In this document: one piece after another, positions 1 through 6,511 of the stretch | How the letters are laid out: each line of letters starts with the position of its first letter | How positions within the stretch are numbered: position 1 is the stretch's first letter | NCBI GenBank assembly: GCA_024743015.1 | Contig: JANSXJ010000142.1 | Location: 1-8,635, forward strand | Origin: Hyphomonas sp. | GTDB lineage: Bacteria > Pseudomonadota > Alphaproteobacteria > Caulobacterales > Hyphomonadaceae | Length of the DNA stretch: 8,635 nt | Reading direction: 5' to 3' | Program-made: the position numbers and the translations under genes | Notes under the pieces: model-generated | What the model saw: the letters and a program-made list of their open reading frames with translations, nothing else | What the model was told of the DNA's origin: nothing | The model's database searches: none

Positions 1-5
1 CGGAT

Positions 6-17
6 CTGTCATGACAG
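6..17. repeat. 12-base perfect palindrome upstream of lptC
   Basis: The sequence CTGTCATGACAG equals its own reverse complement. It lies 40 bases before the lptC start codon. A perfect 12-base palindrome can be an operator half-site pair, but it could equally lie within or at the end of the preceding gene, because one reading frame stops inside it (TGA at 12-14). No regulator is recognised. The remaining bases to 57 show no clear gene end: a second frame stops at 46-48, and a third stays open and would overlap lptC by ATGA at 58-61. The upstream gene therefore cannot be named. Confidence 0.35.
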
Positions 18-57
18 TGCCCTGTTCGTGCTCCATTTTTTCGCGTAGGACTGAACG

Positions 58-720
58 ATGAATACCGCGCACACCGAAATGCTTGCTCAATGGGCGCCGC
101 AGCGACAGATGACGCTGGCACAGGCGCGGCGGCGATCGTCGACAGTCGGGTTGCTGCGCGTTGTATTTGTGGCCTGTGCGGCGATCTCGGCCGGCGTGAT
201 TATCGGCCCGATCGCGGCGACGGCCTTGTCCAGCAATGGCCAGCAGATCGACCAGGTGGCGGCGGACGAGGTGATCACCATGGTCAATGCACGTTTCACC
301 GGACGCAATATTGCGGGCGATGCGTACGTCATTACCGCGGCAGAGGCGCGTCGGCGACGCGCGGATTCGAGTATTGTCGACCTGATCAATCCGAGACTGG
401 TTGACGATAAAGGAACCGAGGTTGGGGCACCGATTGGTGTCTATTACCAGAATTCAGAATACCTGGATTTGTTTCAGGCGGTGTCTGTCCGGGATTCTGA
501 CGGCTACGAGTTTTCCACCACGGCGGCGCGCGTATTTGTCCAGCAGGGACGTGTGCAAGGAATTGAACCGCTGAGCGGTAACGGACCCCTTGGCGATGTG
601 CGCGCAGACTCGTATGAAATTGAGGACGAAGGTAACCGTGTAATCCTGCGCGGGAATGTTAATCTGACGATCTATCCTGACGGTCCGGAAGCGGCTGAGG
701 AAGATAGCACAGAAGAGTAG
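58..720 (+). CDS. lptC: LPS export ABC transporter periplasmic protein LptC
   Basis: LptC is the bitopic inner-membrane protein that takes lipopolysaccharide from the LptBFG transporter and passes it to LptA in the periplasm. The 220-residue product has a basic cytoplasmic N-terminus (RRR at 24-26), one membrane segment at about residues 29-56, and a beta-rich periplasmic domain from about 65 to 206. Family-like stretches are MVNARFTG (75-82), DAYVITAAEA (88-97) and, near the end, VILRGNVNLTI (195-205). The last residues are strongly acidic (EAAEEDSTEE), a tail not needed for the fold. The ATG at 58 follows an AGGA at 47-50 with a seven-base spacer. The lptA gene follows almost directly, so the two are probably co-transcribed. 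The assignment rests on sequence pattern plus the lptC-lptA-lptB-rpoN order, which is widespread in Proteobacteria. Confidence 0.95.
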   Translation: MNTAHTEMLAQWAPQRQMTLAQARRRSSTVGLLRVVFVACAAISAGVIIGPIAATALSSNGQQIDQVAADEVITMVNARFTGRNIAGDAYVITAAEARRRRADSSIVDLINPRLVDDKGTEVGAPIGVYYQNSEYLDLFQAVSVRDSDGYEFSTTAARVFVQQGRVQGIEPLSGNGPLGDVRADSYEIEDEGNRVILRGNVNLTIYPDGPEAAEEDSTEE

Positions 721-723
721 AGG
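719..723 (+). promoter_or_regulatory. Ribosome binding site that decides the lptA start
   Basis: The AGAGG here overlaps the lptC stop codon (TAG at 718-720). It lies only two bases before the ATG at 726 but eight bases before the in-frame ATG at 732. The second spacing is normal, which favours 732 as the lptA start. The overlap with the stop also suggests translational coupling of lptC and lptA. Confidence 0.6.
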
Positions 724-731
724 CGATGTCG

Positions 732-1238
732 ATGAGAATTATGGCTGCCGCGGGCGCGTTATCTGTTTTGACCTTGGGAACGGCGATGGCGCAGGTTTCT
801 GGTGAAGGCGGTCCGATCCGGGTGAACGCCGATCGCTCCGAAGTGCTCGACAAGGAACGCAAGGTCATCCTGATCGACAATGTCGACATTACGCAAGGGA
901 CAGCGCGTCTGCGGGCGGACGTTGTCACGCTGGAATATGGAGGTGGCGGCAACACTTCGACCACCGGCCTCGGATCGAATTTCGGAGATATCCGGACCAT
1001 GACGGCGCGTGGTAACGTGTTTTATGTGACCCCGGAATTTAAGGCAAATGGCGATCTCGGCATCTATGTTGCCGCCAATGATACGATCACGCTGACGGGT
1101 AATGTCGTGATGATCCGAGACGAGGACGTGGCCAAAGGCGAGCGCCTGACCATGGAACTGGAAGCTGGAAAGACAACGCTCGATGGCGGCGATAGCCAGG
1201 TAAATCTGGTGATTACGCCGAACGAAGGCAATAATTGA
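732..1238 (+). CDS. lptA: LPS transport periplasmic protein LptA (OstA-like)
   Basis: LptA is the soluble periplasmic protein that polymerises into the bridge carrying LPS from LptC to LptD in the outer membrane. From ATG 732 the product has 168 residues: a signal peptide MRIMAAAGALSVLTLGTAMA cut before Gln21, then an OstA/LptA beta-jellyroll domain to about residue 160. Typical stretches are PIRVNADRSEVLD at the start of the domain, RLRADVVTLEYG in the middle and ITLTGNVVMIRD near the end, repeating the 'add a strand, name the modification' pattern of the family. An in-frame ATG at 726 would add only Met-Ser; 732 is preferred because of the AGAGG spacing and the basic N-region. It sits downstream of lptC with no room for a terminator. 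The family call is firm; the exact start is less so. Confidence 0.94.
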   Translation: MRIMAAAGALSVLTLGTAMAQVSGEGGPIRVNADRSEVLDKERKVILIDNVDITQGTARLRADVVTLEYGGGGNTSTTGLGSNFGDIRTMTARGNVFYVTPEFKANGDLGIYVAANDTITLTGNVVMIRDEDVAKGERLTMELEAGKTTLDGGDSQVNLVITPNEGNN

Positions 1239-1328
1239 TCAAATTCGTTGTTTCGGTCTAAACGGATTTTAAGCCTGTTATTCTAAGTGGTTAAGCTAGG
1301 AGCTGATCACTAAAGGGAGCTGAAACAT
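1239..1328 (+). promoter_or_regulatory. AT-richer gap before lptB, possible internal promoter and leader
   Basis: Ninety bases separate lptA from lptB, much more than the 5 to 11 bases at the other junctions of this cluster, and the segment is richer in A and T than the genes around it. That is consistent with an internal promoter for lptB-rpoN, but I cannot find a -35/-10 pair with good spacing or a sigma-54 type -24/-12 site, so no start is proposed. No T-tracted terminator hairpin is seen. The octamer GGAGCTGA occurs twice, at 1299-1306 and 1316-1323. The second copy overlaps the lptB ribosome binding site (AAGGGAG, 1313-1319, nine bases before the ATG). TGATCA also occurs twice (1236-1241, 1304-1309). 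Confidence 0.4.
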
Positions 1329-2063
1329 ATGGACCAGACCGGCCAAGGCCTTGTCGCAACCGGACTTGCCAAGTCATTTGGCAAGCGCCAGGTTGTCCAT
1401 GATGTTTCGCTGAGTTTGCAGCGGGGCGAAGTTGTGGGGCTGCTCGGACCGAACGGGGCGGGCAAAACGACGTGTTTCTACATGATAATGGGGCTGATCG
1501 GAGCTGATGACGGGTCGATCCGGATTGATGGGGCAGATGTCACCGCATTGCCGATGTATCAGCGCGCCCGGCTGGGGCTCGGCTATCTGCCACAGGAAGC
1601 CAGTATTTTCCGCGGGATGAATGTCGAAGAGAATATCATGGCGGTCGTCGAGCTGGTTGAACGCGACAAGTCCGAACGCCAGAATCAGGTCGATTCCCTT
1701 CTCGAAGAGCTGCACATCACACACTTGCGCAAGCAGCCATCAACCAGTCTGTCGGGTGGCGAACGCCGCCGGGTGGAGATCGCGCGTGCGCTCGCATCGC
1801 GTCCGGCTTTCATGCTTCTGGATGAGCCTTTTACCGGGATCGACCCACTAGCGATCTCTGATATTTCCGATCTTGTCGGTTATCTGAAGGAACGCGGCCT
1901 TGGCGTTCTCATCACGGATCACCAGGTTCGTGAAACGCTCCAAATCGTTGATCGTGCATCGATCATTTATGAGGGCAGCGTGTTGTTCGAAGGACAACCG
2001 CAGGAAGTTCTCGACAATGACGATGTCCGCCGGGTTTATCTCGGCCAGAGATTTGCGGCGTAG
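1329..2063 (+). CDS. lptB: LPS export ABC transporter ATP-binding protein LptB
   Basis: LptB is the cytoplasmic ATPase that, as a dimer bound to LptF and LptG, powers extraction of LPS from the inner membrane. The 244-residue protein is a complete single ABC domain of the usual family length. It shows Walker A GPNGAGKTT (40-48), the Q-loop glutamine at 89 within GYLPQEASIFRG, the signature LSGGERRR (141-148), Walker B FMLLDEP with the catalytic glutamate (161-167) and the H-loop histidine at 198 in LITDHQVRE. The LPQEASIFR and ITDHQVRETL stretches are characteristic of LptB and distinguish it from amino-acid or sugar importer ATPases. The partners lptF and lptG are not in the window, which is normal because they usually lie elsewhere. 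The gene is followed closely by rpoN, a linkage seen in many Proteobacteria. Confidence 0.97.
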   Translation: MDQTGQGLVATGLAKSFGKRQVVHDVSLSLQRGEVVGLLGPNGAGKTTCFYMIMGLIGADDGSIRIDGADVTALPMYQRARLGLGYLPQEASIFRGMNVEENIMAVVELVERDKSERQNQVDSLLEELHITHLRKQPSTSLSGGERRRVEIARALASRPAFMLLDEPFTGIDPLAISDISDLVGYLKERGLGVLITDHQVRETLQIVDRASIIYEGSVLFEGQPQEVLDNDDVRRVYLGQRFAA

Positions 2064-2074
2064 AGGGCAAGACC

Positions 2075-3589
2075 ATGAGTGCCTATCAACGCTTAGACAT
2101 GCGCCAGGGGCAATCCCTGGTGATGACGCCGCAACTTCAGCAAGCGATCAAGCTGCTGCAATTGTCGAACATCGAGCTGGCCGAGTTTGTCGCCGAAGAA
2201 ATTGAGCGCAATCCACTTCTTGAGCGCGGCGAGAATGGCTCACTGAACGAGTCTGCACCCGAAAGCGACGTCGACAAATCCAAAGGTCGCGACGAGCTCG
2301 CGCTTGATGGATCCGAAGGCATGGCCAATGCCCGGGATGCCGTGGATGCATCCGACACCGATATGTATGAGGCCGGCACGGGCTCAGACGAAGCGCGTAC
2401 GGCAAACAGCCAAGTGTCCGGACCGTCTGCCAGTACGGATTGGTCGACGGTCGGATCAGGCCGCGGCGGTGGTGAGGATTTCGATTTCGAAGGGTCACTG
2501 ACCAGCGAGAAATCTCTGCACCAGCATCTGCACGACCAGCTCTCCATGGCGGGTCTGAGCCAGGCCGATAGCCTGATCGGCGCACGCCTGATTGATGAGA
2601 CTGATGAATCCGGCTTCTGCAAAGTCGAAATTCACGAAGTCGCAAAGGCGCTCGGCGCCGACTCCGCAAATGTCGAAGCCGTCCTGCACGTCTGTCAGGG
2701 CTTTGACCCGACCGGCGTGATGGCGCGCGATTTGACCGAATGCCTTGCACTGCAACTGAAGGAGCAGGATCGCCTGGATCCGGTGATGCAGACCTTCCTC
2801 GAAAACCTGCACCTGGTGGCCAAGCACGATATCAAGGGCCTCGGCGAGGTTTGCGGCGTTGATAAAGAGGACGTGATGGACATGATCGCAGAATTGCGAT
2901 CGCTCAGCCCTCGTCCGGCTTCCGGGTTCGCGACTGAGGCCACAATCGCCGTGGCGCCTGATGTCTTCGTCAAGGAAATGCCCAACGGGATGTTCGCGGT
3001 TGAGCTGAACAGCGAGACCCTTCCGCGCGTCCTGATGGACAAGGCTTACTATGCTGAAGTCTCGGCTCTTCCGATGCGAGACAAGGAAAGAGAATTCATC
3101 TCTGAATGCGCGTCGAATGCAACCTGGCTGATTAAGTCGCTGGACCAACGCGCACGCACAATTCTGAAAGTCGCGAGCGAGATTGTTCGCCAGCAAGATG
3201 CGTTCTTTGCACATGGCGTCGCCCACCTGCGACCGCTTAATCTCAAACAAGTCGCTGATGCGATCGAAATGCACGAGTCGACCGTCAGCCGTGTCACCAG
3301 CAACAAGTACATGGCCACGCCCCGTGGACTGTTCGAGCTGAAATACTTCTTCTCAGCCGCAATCCCATCTACTGGCGGCGGCGAAGCGCACTCTGCAGAG
3401 GCTGTTCGTTATCGGATCAAGCAACTGATCGAAGATGAAGGCGACAAGGTTTTGTCCGATGACAAGATCGTGGAAATCCTCACCGAGTTCGGCATTGAAA
3501 TCGCCCGACGGACGGTGGCAAAGTATCGCGAGAGCCTCGGAATCCCGAGCTCGGTGCAGCGCCGCCGTGTGCTGAAGGCGAGCGCCTAA
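2075..3589 (+). CDS. rpoN: RNA polymerase sigma-54 factor RpoN
   Basis: RpoN directs RNA polymerase to -24/-12 promoters that need an AAA+ enhancer-binding activator. In alphaproteobacteria of this kind such promoters often serve flagellar, polar-development and nitrogen genes. The 504-residue protein is complete. Region I is a Gln/Leu-rich activator-responsive segment (about 1-50, including MTPQLQQAIKLLQLS). Region II is a long acidic Ser/Gly/Asp-rich linker (about 51-145), which explains why the protein is somewhat longer than enterobacterial RpoN. The core-binding domain follows (about 146-335), then a helix-turn-helix (about 385-420, LKQVADAIEMHESTVSRV). The diagnostic RpoN box ARRTVAKYRE is at 477-486 and contacts the -24 element. 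The start is supported by AGAGGG at 2062-2067 with a seven-base spacer, and that site overlaps the lptB stop, suggesting coupling. Confidence 0.97.
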   Translation: MSAYQRLDMRQGQSLVMTPQLQQAIKLLQLSNIELAEFVAEEIERNPLLERGENGSLNESAPESDVDKSKGRDELALDGSEGMANARDAVDASDTDMYEAGTGSDEARTANSQVSGPSASTDWSTVGSGRGGGEDFDFEGSLTSEKSLHQHLHDQLSMAGLSQADSLIGARLIDETDESGFCKVEIHEVAKALGADSANVEAVLHVCQGFDPTGVMARDLTECLALQLKEQDRLDPVMQTFLENLHLVAKHDIKGLGEVCGVDKEDVMDMIAELRSLSPRPASGFATEATIAVAPDVFVKEMPNGMFAVELNSETLPRVLMDKAYYAEVSALPMRDKEREFISECASNATWLIKSLDQRARTILKVASEIVRQQDAFFAHGVAHLRPLNLKQVADAIEMHESTVSRVTSNKYMATPRGLFELKYFFSAAIPSTGGGEAHSAEAVRYRIKQLIEDEGDKVLSDDKIVEILTEFGIEIARRTVAKYRESLGIPSSVQRRRVLKASA

Positions 3590-3663
3590 AGTCGGTCAAG
3601 CACGTCGATGGACGGGCGTTGATGATGTCCGTTTTGGATCAGGAGGGGGCATAAACCCTGAGG

Positions 3664-3687
3664 CCTTCGTGCTGAGCGTTTCGAAGG
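3664..3687. repeat. Imperfect palindromic repeat, outer left copy
   Basis: CCTTCG (3664-3669) and CGAAGG (3682-3687) form a six-base stem around a 12-base loop. The stretch 3671-3687, with CTGAGC followed by TCGAA, matches the reverse complement of 3843-3859 at 13 of 17 positions. The two together form a diverged outer inverted repeat around the hairpin pair at 3732-3803. The CTGAG...TCGAAGG wording resembles repeats I know from intergenic regions of many alphaproteobacteria; that resemblance is from memory and not searched. Confidence 0.5.
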
Positions 3688-3731
3688 TTCGGGGACCTGA
3701 AGGATAAAGGGCCGAGCGCCCAAATCCGCCA

Positions 3732-3751
3732 GTCCCTGCGCAGGCAGGGAC
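3732..3751 (+). repeat. REP-like hairpin A (forward orientation)
   Basis: An eight-base perfect stem, GTCCCTGC paired with GCAGGGAC, encloses the four-base loop GCAG. It is preceded by CCGCC at 3726-3730 and followed by CCAGGGAT. Together with hairpin B it forms an inverted pair with the centres 51 bases apart. The size, GC content and intergenic position fit repetitive extragenic palindromes. Whether it is repeated across the genome cannot be seen from this window. Confidence 0.7.
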
Positions 3752-3781
3752 CCAGGGATCAAAGTCCACCAATCATCCATG

Positions 3782-3803
3782 GACACCTGCCTGCGCAGGT
3801 GTC
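3782..3803 (-). repeat. REP-like hairpin B (reverse orientation)
   Basis: A nine-base perfect stem, GACACCTGC paired with GCAGGTGTC, encloses the loop CTGC. Read on the - strand the loop is GCAG, as in hairpin A, so B is an inverted relative of A. Its outer flank GGCGG (3804-3808) is the complement of the CCGCC outside A (3726-3730), which extends the inverted symmetry over 3726-3808. Confidence 0.7.
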
Positions 3804-3840
3804 GGCGGCCAGTCGTTGCCCTCTCCGAGAAGCCCGCTTC

Positions 3841-3866
3841 GTCGTTCGACAAGCTCAGGATGAGGC
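3841..3866. repeat. Imperfect palindromic repeat, outer right copy
   Basis: This segment contains GTTCGACAAGCTCAGGATGAGG. On the opposite strand it reads CCTGAGC, then TTG, then TCGAACG, which pairs with the left copy at 3671-3687. The CGACAAGCTCAGGATGAG phrase recalls intergenic repeats common in several proteobacterial groups. It seems to be a single half-element here, sitting between the two hairpin pairs. Confidence 0.5.
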
Positions 3867-3883
3867 TTTCACTTTAACCGCCC

Positions 3884-3903
3884 ATCCCGGCGCAGGCCGG
3901 GAT
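3884..3903 (+). repeat. REP-like hairpin C (forward orientation)
   Basis: An eight-base perfect stem, ATCCCGGC paired with GCCGGGAT, encloses the loop GCAG, the same loop as hairpin A. It is followed by CTCCTCC. With hairpin D it forms the second inverted pair, centres 52 bases apart. Confidence 0.75.
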
Positions 3904-3935
3904 CTCCTCCTCGTAGCCCAAAGCCATCGACAGAG

Positions 3936-3955
3936 ATCCCGGCTTTCGCCGGGAT
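3936..3955 (-). repeat. REP-like hairpin D (reverse orientation)
   Basis: The stem is identical to that of hairpin C (ATCCCGGC with GCCGGGAT). The loop is TTTC on the + strand and GAAA on the - strand. On the - strand, the sense of the helicase transcript, this gives a C(GAAA)G tetraloop, a very stable GNRA type. It lies 48 bases past the helicase stop codon. Read in that sense the stem is followed by CTCTGTC, similar to the CTCCTCC after hairpin C, so the shared repeat unit extends beyond the stem. Confidence 0.75.
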
Positions 3956-4003
3956 GAGCGGAGGTGTGCTATGCCCCCTGCGACGCCGAAAGTGGAACAC
4001 GTC

Positions 4004-6511
4004 TCAAATCCCGCCCATCGCTTCCGCAATCAGGTCCGCTTCTGCCTCGCGTAGGATGGCTTCTTCGACGCTGGCGCCGTGGACGGGTTCCTTGCCGACT
4101 TCCAGCATGACGGGGACCGCGAACGGGCTGATTTTTTCGAGGTCTTTGTGAACGATCTTGTCCTGGATGCGGACGAGCATGTCAGACAGTCGGCGAATGT
4201 CCAGGAAGCCGGTCGCAGCGTCATGCCGCGCGGCTTGTAGCAGAATATGGTCGGGCTCATGGCTGCGCAGAACGTCATAGATCAGGTCTGTGGAAAAGGT
4301 CACCTGTCGGCCGGTCTTCTCCTTGCCCGGCATACGCCGCGCGATGAGACCCGAGATCTGCGCACAGTGCGCGAAATGGCGTTTCATCAAAACCGCTTCA
4401 TCTAGCCACTCTTCCAGATCGTCGCCCAGGAGATCCGGCGCGAATAGCGCTTCGAGGTCAACCTGGCCCATCGGTTCCATCGCCCAGACGGCCATGGCGT
4501 ATTCCGATGCAACGAAGCCCAGCGGCTTTGCGCCCATGCGCTCCAGCCGGCGCGTCAGCAGCATGCCGAGCGTTTGATGCGCGAGGCGCCCCTCGAATGG
4601 ATAGCAGGCAAGGAAGTGACGGTGACCTCTTGGAAACGTCTCGATCAGGAGTTCATCTGCGGCGGGAATCGTCGAGCGTACGTCTTGAATCTCGAACCAT
4701 TCGCGCACCTGGTCGGGCAGGGTGTGCCAGTTGTCCCGATAATGAATCATCTGGCGGACGCGGCCCGCCAGGAATTGGGTCAACGGGAATTTGCCGCCAT
4801 TATAACTCGGGATCGCCGGATTGGTGTCGGCGGGTGCACGCATCACGAGACAATCATTTTCCTGCACACCTAAAAAGCGAAGGATTTCGCCTGCGAAGAG
4901 AAATGTGTCGCCAGGCGTCAGCGTGGAGATGAAATATTCCTCGATTTCCCCGAGCGTTCGACCGGCACGCAACGCGGGCCGCCCGGTTGCCTGTCCCGCT
5001 TTTTCGCGCCCGACGCGGCTAGCGAGCCGGACCTTCAGATGCTGAGCTTCGACGATCGCGCCCACATTCATCCGATGCTGCTGCTGATCACGAGCGGTTC
5101 GCGCGGCCCACAAGCCGTCTCGCCTGCGGGTGATACGTTTGAAGCGGTCATACGTCTTGAGGGCATATCCGCCGGTGGCAACCAGGTCGACGACGCGCTC
5201 ATAGGTTTCCCAATCGAGCTCAGCATAGGGCGCGGAGGCCTTCACTTCTTCAAACAGTTCTTCGAGCCCAAAGCCCTCACCGCAGGCGCGTCCCATGACA
5301 TGTTGCGCGAGCACATCGAGCGCGCCGCGACGGAGCGGTTCACCGTCAATTTCGCCCGCCTCGACGGCGTCCTCGGCGGCGCGGCATTCGAGAATTTCGA
5401 ACCGGTTCGTCGGCACCAGCATGGCCCGGCTTGCTTCGTCCATTCGATGATTGGCGCGCCCGATCCGCTGGACGAGCCGTGCCGCGCCCTTTGGTGCGCC
5501 CATCTGAATGACGAGATCGACCTCTCCCCAATCGATACCCAGATCCAGAGTTGAGGTGCAGACGACGGCCTTGAGCTGTCCTGCAGCCATCGCGGCTTCA
5601 ACCTTTTGTCTCTGTTCTCTCGCCAGTGACCCATGATGCAGGGCGATGGGGAGGCCGTCCTCATTGACGTTCCATAATTCCTGAAACAGCAGTTCCGCCT
5701 GAGAGCGGGTGTTCACGAAGACCAGAGACATCTGCGCGGCTTTGATCTGCTCATAAACCTCGCCGACCGCGAACCGCCCCGAATGGCCGGACCAGGGGAT
5801 GCGTTCATCGGAGATTAGAATATCGACATCTGCATGAACGCCGCCTTCGGCGACAATCAGCTTTGGCTCGTCTTTTCGAACCGCTAGCCAGGATTGCAAT
5901 ACGCTTGGATCATGAACGGTTGCGGACAGGCCGATAAACCGACACGCTGGTGCCCAGCTTGCCAGCGTGGCCAGTCCGAGACTGAGTAGATCCCCTCGCT
6001 TGCTAGGCGCAATGGCGTGGATTTCATCAATGATCACACATTTGAGGTCAGCGAAGAATTCAGCGGCATGATCCGAAGCAATGAAGAGGGCGAGCTGCTC
6101 TGGCGTTGTCAGCAAGATATCTGGCGGCGTTTTTCGCTGGCGTTGGCGCCTGTGAGCGGGCGTATCGCCGGTTCGCGTCTCGATCTTGATATTGAGGCCC
6201 ATCTCTTCCACAGGCGTCGTCAGATTTCGAGCGACATCGACGGCGAGGGCTTTCAAGGGCGAGATATAAAGCGTGTGCAATGACGGACGGTCGGAATTCC
6301 GCGCGTCTTTCTGCGAAAGCTCGATCAGACTGGCGAGAAACCCTGCCAGGGTTTTGCCGCCACCCGTCGGGGCGATGAGCAGGGCGCTTTCGCCGTTTAG
6401 CGCTTTTTCCGTTAGCGACAGCTGGTGACGGCGCGGCGACCAGCCCCGCTCGCTGAACCAGGTGTCGAACCTGTCGGGGAGTGCAAAAGCGGGAGGAAGT
6501 GTGTCAGGCAT
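4004..6511 (-). CDS. Lhr-type DEXH helicase, ligase-associated DNA damage response family
   Basis: This is a superfamily 2 DNA helicase of 835 residues, closely matching the ligase-associated DNA damage response DEXH-box helicases related to the Lhr core. Such enzymes translocate 3' to 5' on single-stranded DNA using ATP and are thought to act in repair with an ATP-dependent ligase and nuclease. Visible motifs in order are I APTGGGKT (47-54), Ia SPLKALA (84-90), II DEIH (162-165), III SAT (196-198), IV LVFVNTRSQAE (263-273), V TSTLDLGIDW (319-328) and VI QRIGRANHR (348-356). These are followed by a winged-helix region and the family's C-terminal part with TFPRGHRH, YPFEGRLAHQTLGMLL and PGKEKTGRQVTFSTDLIYDVLR (about 625-750). 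All motifs are intact. An AGGA lies four bases before the ATG. The usual ligase, exonuclease and PdeM-type phosphoesterase genes are not adjacent: rpoN lies convergently on one side and a divergent unrelated gene on the other. The family call is firm; the cellular role is inferred. Confidence 0.95.
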   Translation of the reverse strand: MPDTLPPAFALPDRFDTWFSERGWSPRRHQLSLTEKALNGESALLIAPTGGGKTLAGFLASLIELSQKDARNSDRPSLHTLYISPLKALAVDVARNLTTPVEEMGLNIKIETRTGDTPAHRRQRQRKTPPDILLTTPEQLALFIASDHAAEFFADLKCVIIDEIHAIAPSKRGDLLSLGLATLASWAPACRFIGLSATVHDPSVLQSWLAVRKDEPKLIVAEGGVHADVDILISDERIPWSGHSGRFAVGEVYEQIKAAQMSLVFVNTRSQAELLFQELWNVNEDGLPIALHHGSLAREQRQKVEAAMAAGQLKAVVCTSTLDLGIDWGEVDLVIQMGAPKGAARLVQRIGRANHRMDEASRAMLVPTNRFEILECRAAEDAVEAGEIDGEPLRRGALDVLAQHVMGRACGEGFGLEELFEEVKASAPYAELDWETYERVVDLVATGGYALKTYDRFKRITRRRDGLWAARTARDQQQHRMNVGAIVEAQHLKVRLASRVGREKAGQATGRPALRAGRTLGEIEEYFISTLTPGDTFLFAGEILRFLGVQENDCLVMRAPADTNPAIPSYNGGKFPLTQFLAGRVRQMIHYRDNWHTLPDQVREWFEIQDVRSTIPAADELLIETFPRGHRHFLACYPFEGRLAHQTLGMLLTRRLERMGAKPLGFVASEYAMAVWAMEPMGQVDLEALFAPDLLGDDLEEWLDEAVLMKRHFAHCAQISGLIARRMPGKEKTGRQVTFSTDLIYDVLRSHEPDHILLQAARHDAATGFLDIRRLSDMLVRIQDKIVHKDLEKISPFAVPVMLEVGKEPVHGASVEEAILREAEADLIAEAMGGI

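Larger units (their letters stand above)
3590..4003. other. Non-coding convergent region rich in REP-like palindromes
   Basis: This 414-base stretch lies between the ends of rpoN (+ strand) and the helicase gene (- strand). No open frame in it looks like a protein. A ten-codon frame at 3622-3654 has no clear ribosome binding site of its own and is not called. The first 70 bases show no clear structure. From about 3664 onward it is a chain of inverted repeats, listed separately. No hairpin is followed by a run of T on either strand, so classical intrinsic terminators are not evident, although the hairpins may still shape or protect the 3' ends of both convergent transcripts. The hpf/raiA and ptsN genes that often follow rpoN are not present here. 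Confidence 0.85.

Noticed and set aside
1260..1300. CtrA binding site (TTAA-seven-TTAA) before lptB
   Set aside because: TTAA occurs at 1269-1272 and 1291-1294, but the 18-base gap does not fit the seven-base spacing required.
2137..3318. Long open frames on the strand opposite rpoN (up to 259 codons)
   Set aside because: They lie fully inside rpoN, whose product is unmistakable from region I to the RpoN box. The antisense products are low in recognisable domains and reflect codon bias in GC-rich DNA.
3622..3654. Ten-codon frame starting ATGATG after rpoN
   Set aside because: It is too short to judge, lacks a clear ribosome binding site and resembles no known leader peptide.
3586..3852. An 88-codon - strand open frame across the repeat region
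   Set aside because: It is made largely of the palindromic repeats read through and overlaps the rpoN stop. It has no protein-like pattern.
3726..3955. Short CRISPR array
   Set aside because: The repeats alternate in orientation, differ in stem sequence and have no uniform direct repeat with unique spacers. REP-type pairs explain them better.
3664..3955. Rho-independent terminators for rpoN or the helicase
   Set aside because: The hairpins are strong but none is followed by a T-run in the direction of either transcript.
5039..5554. A 171-codon + strand open frame within the helicase gene
   Set aside because: It is antisense to the conserved helicase motifs V and VI, has no recognisable domain and no convincing ribosome binding site.
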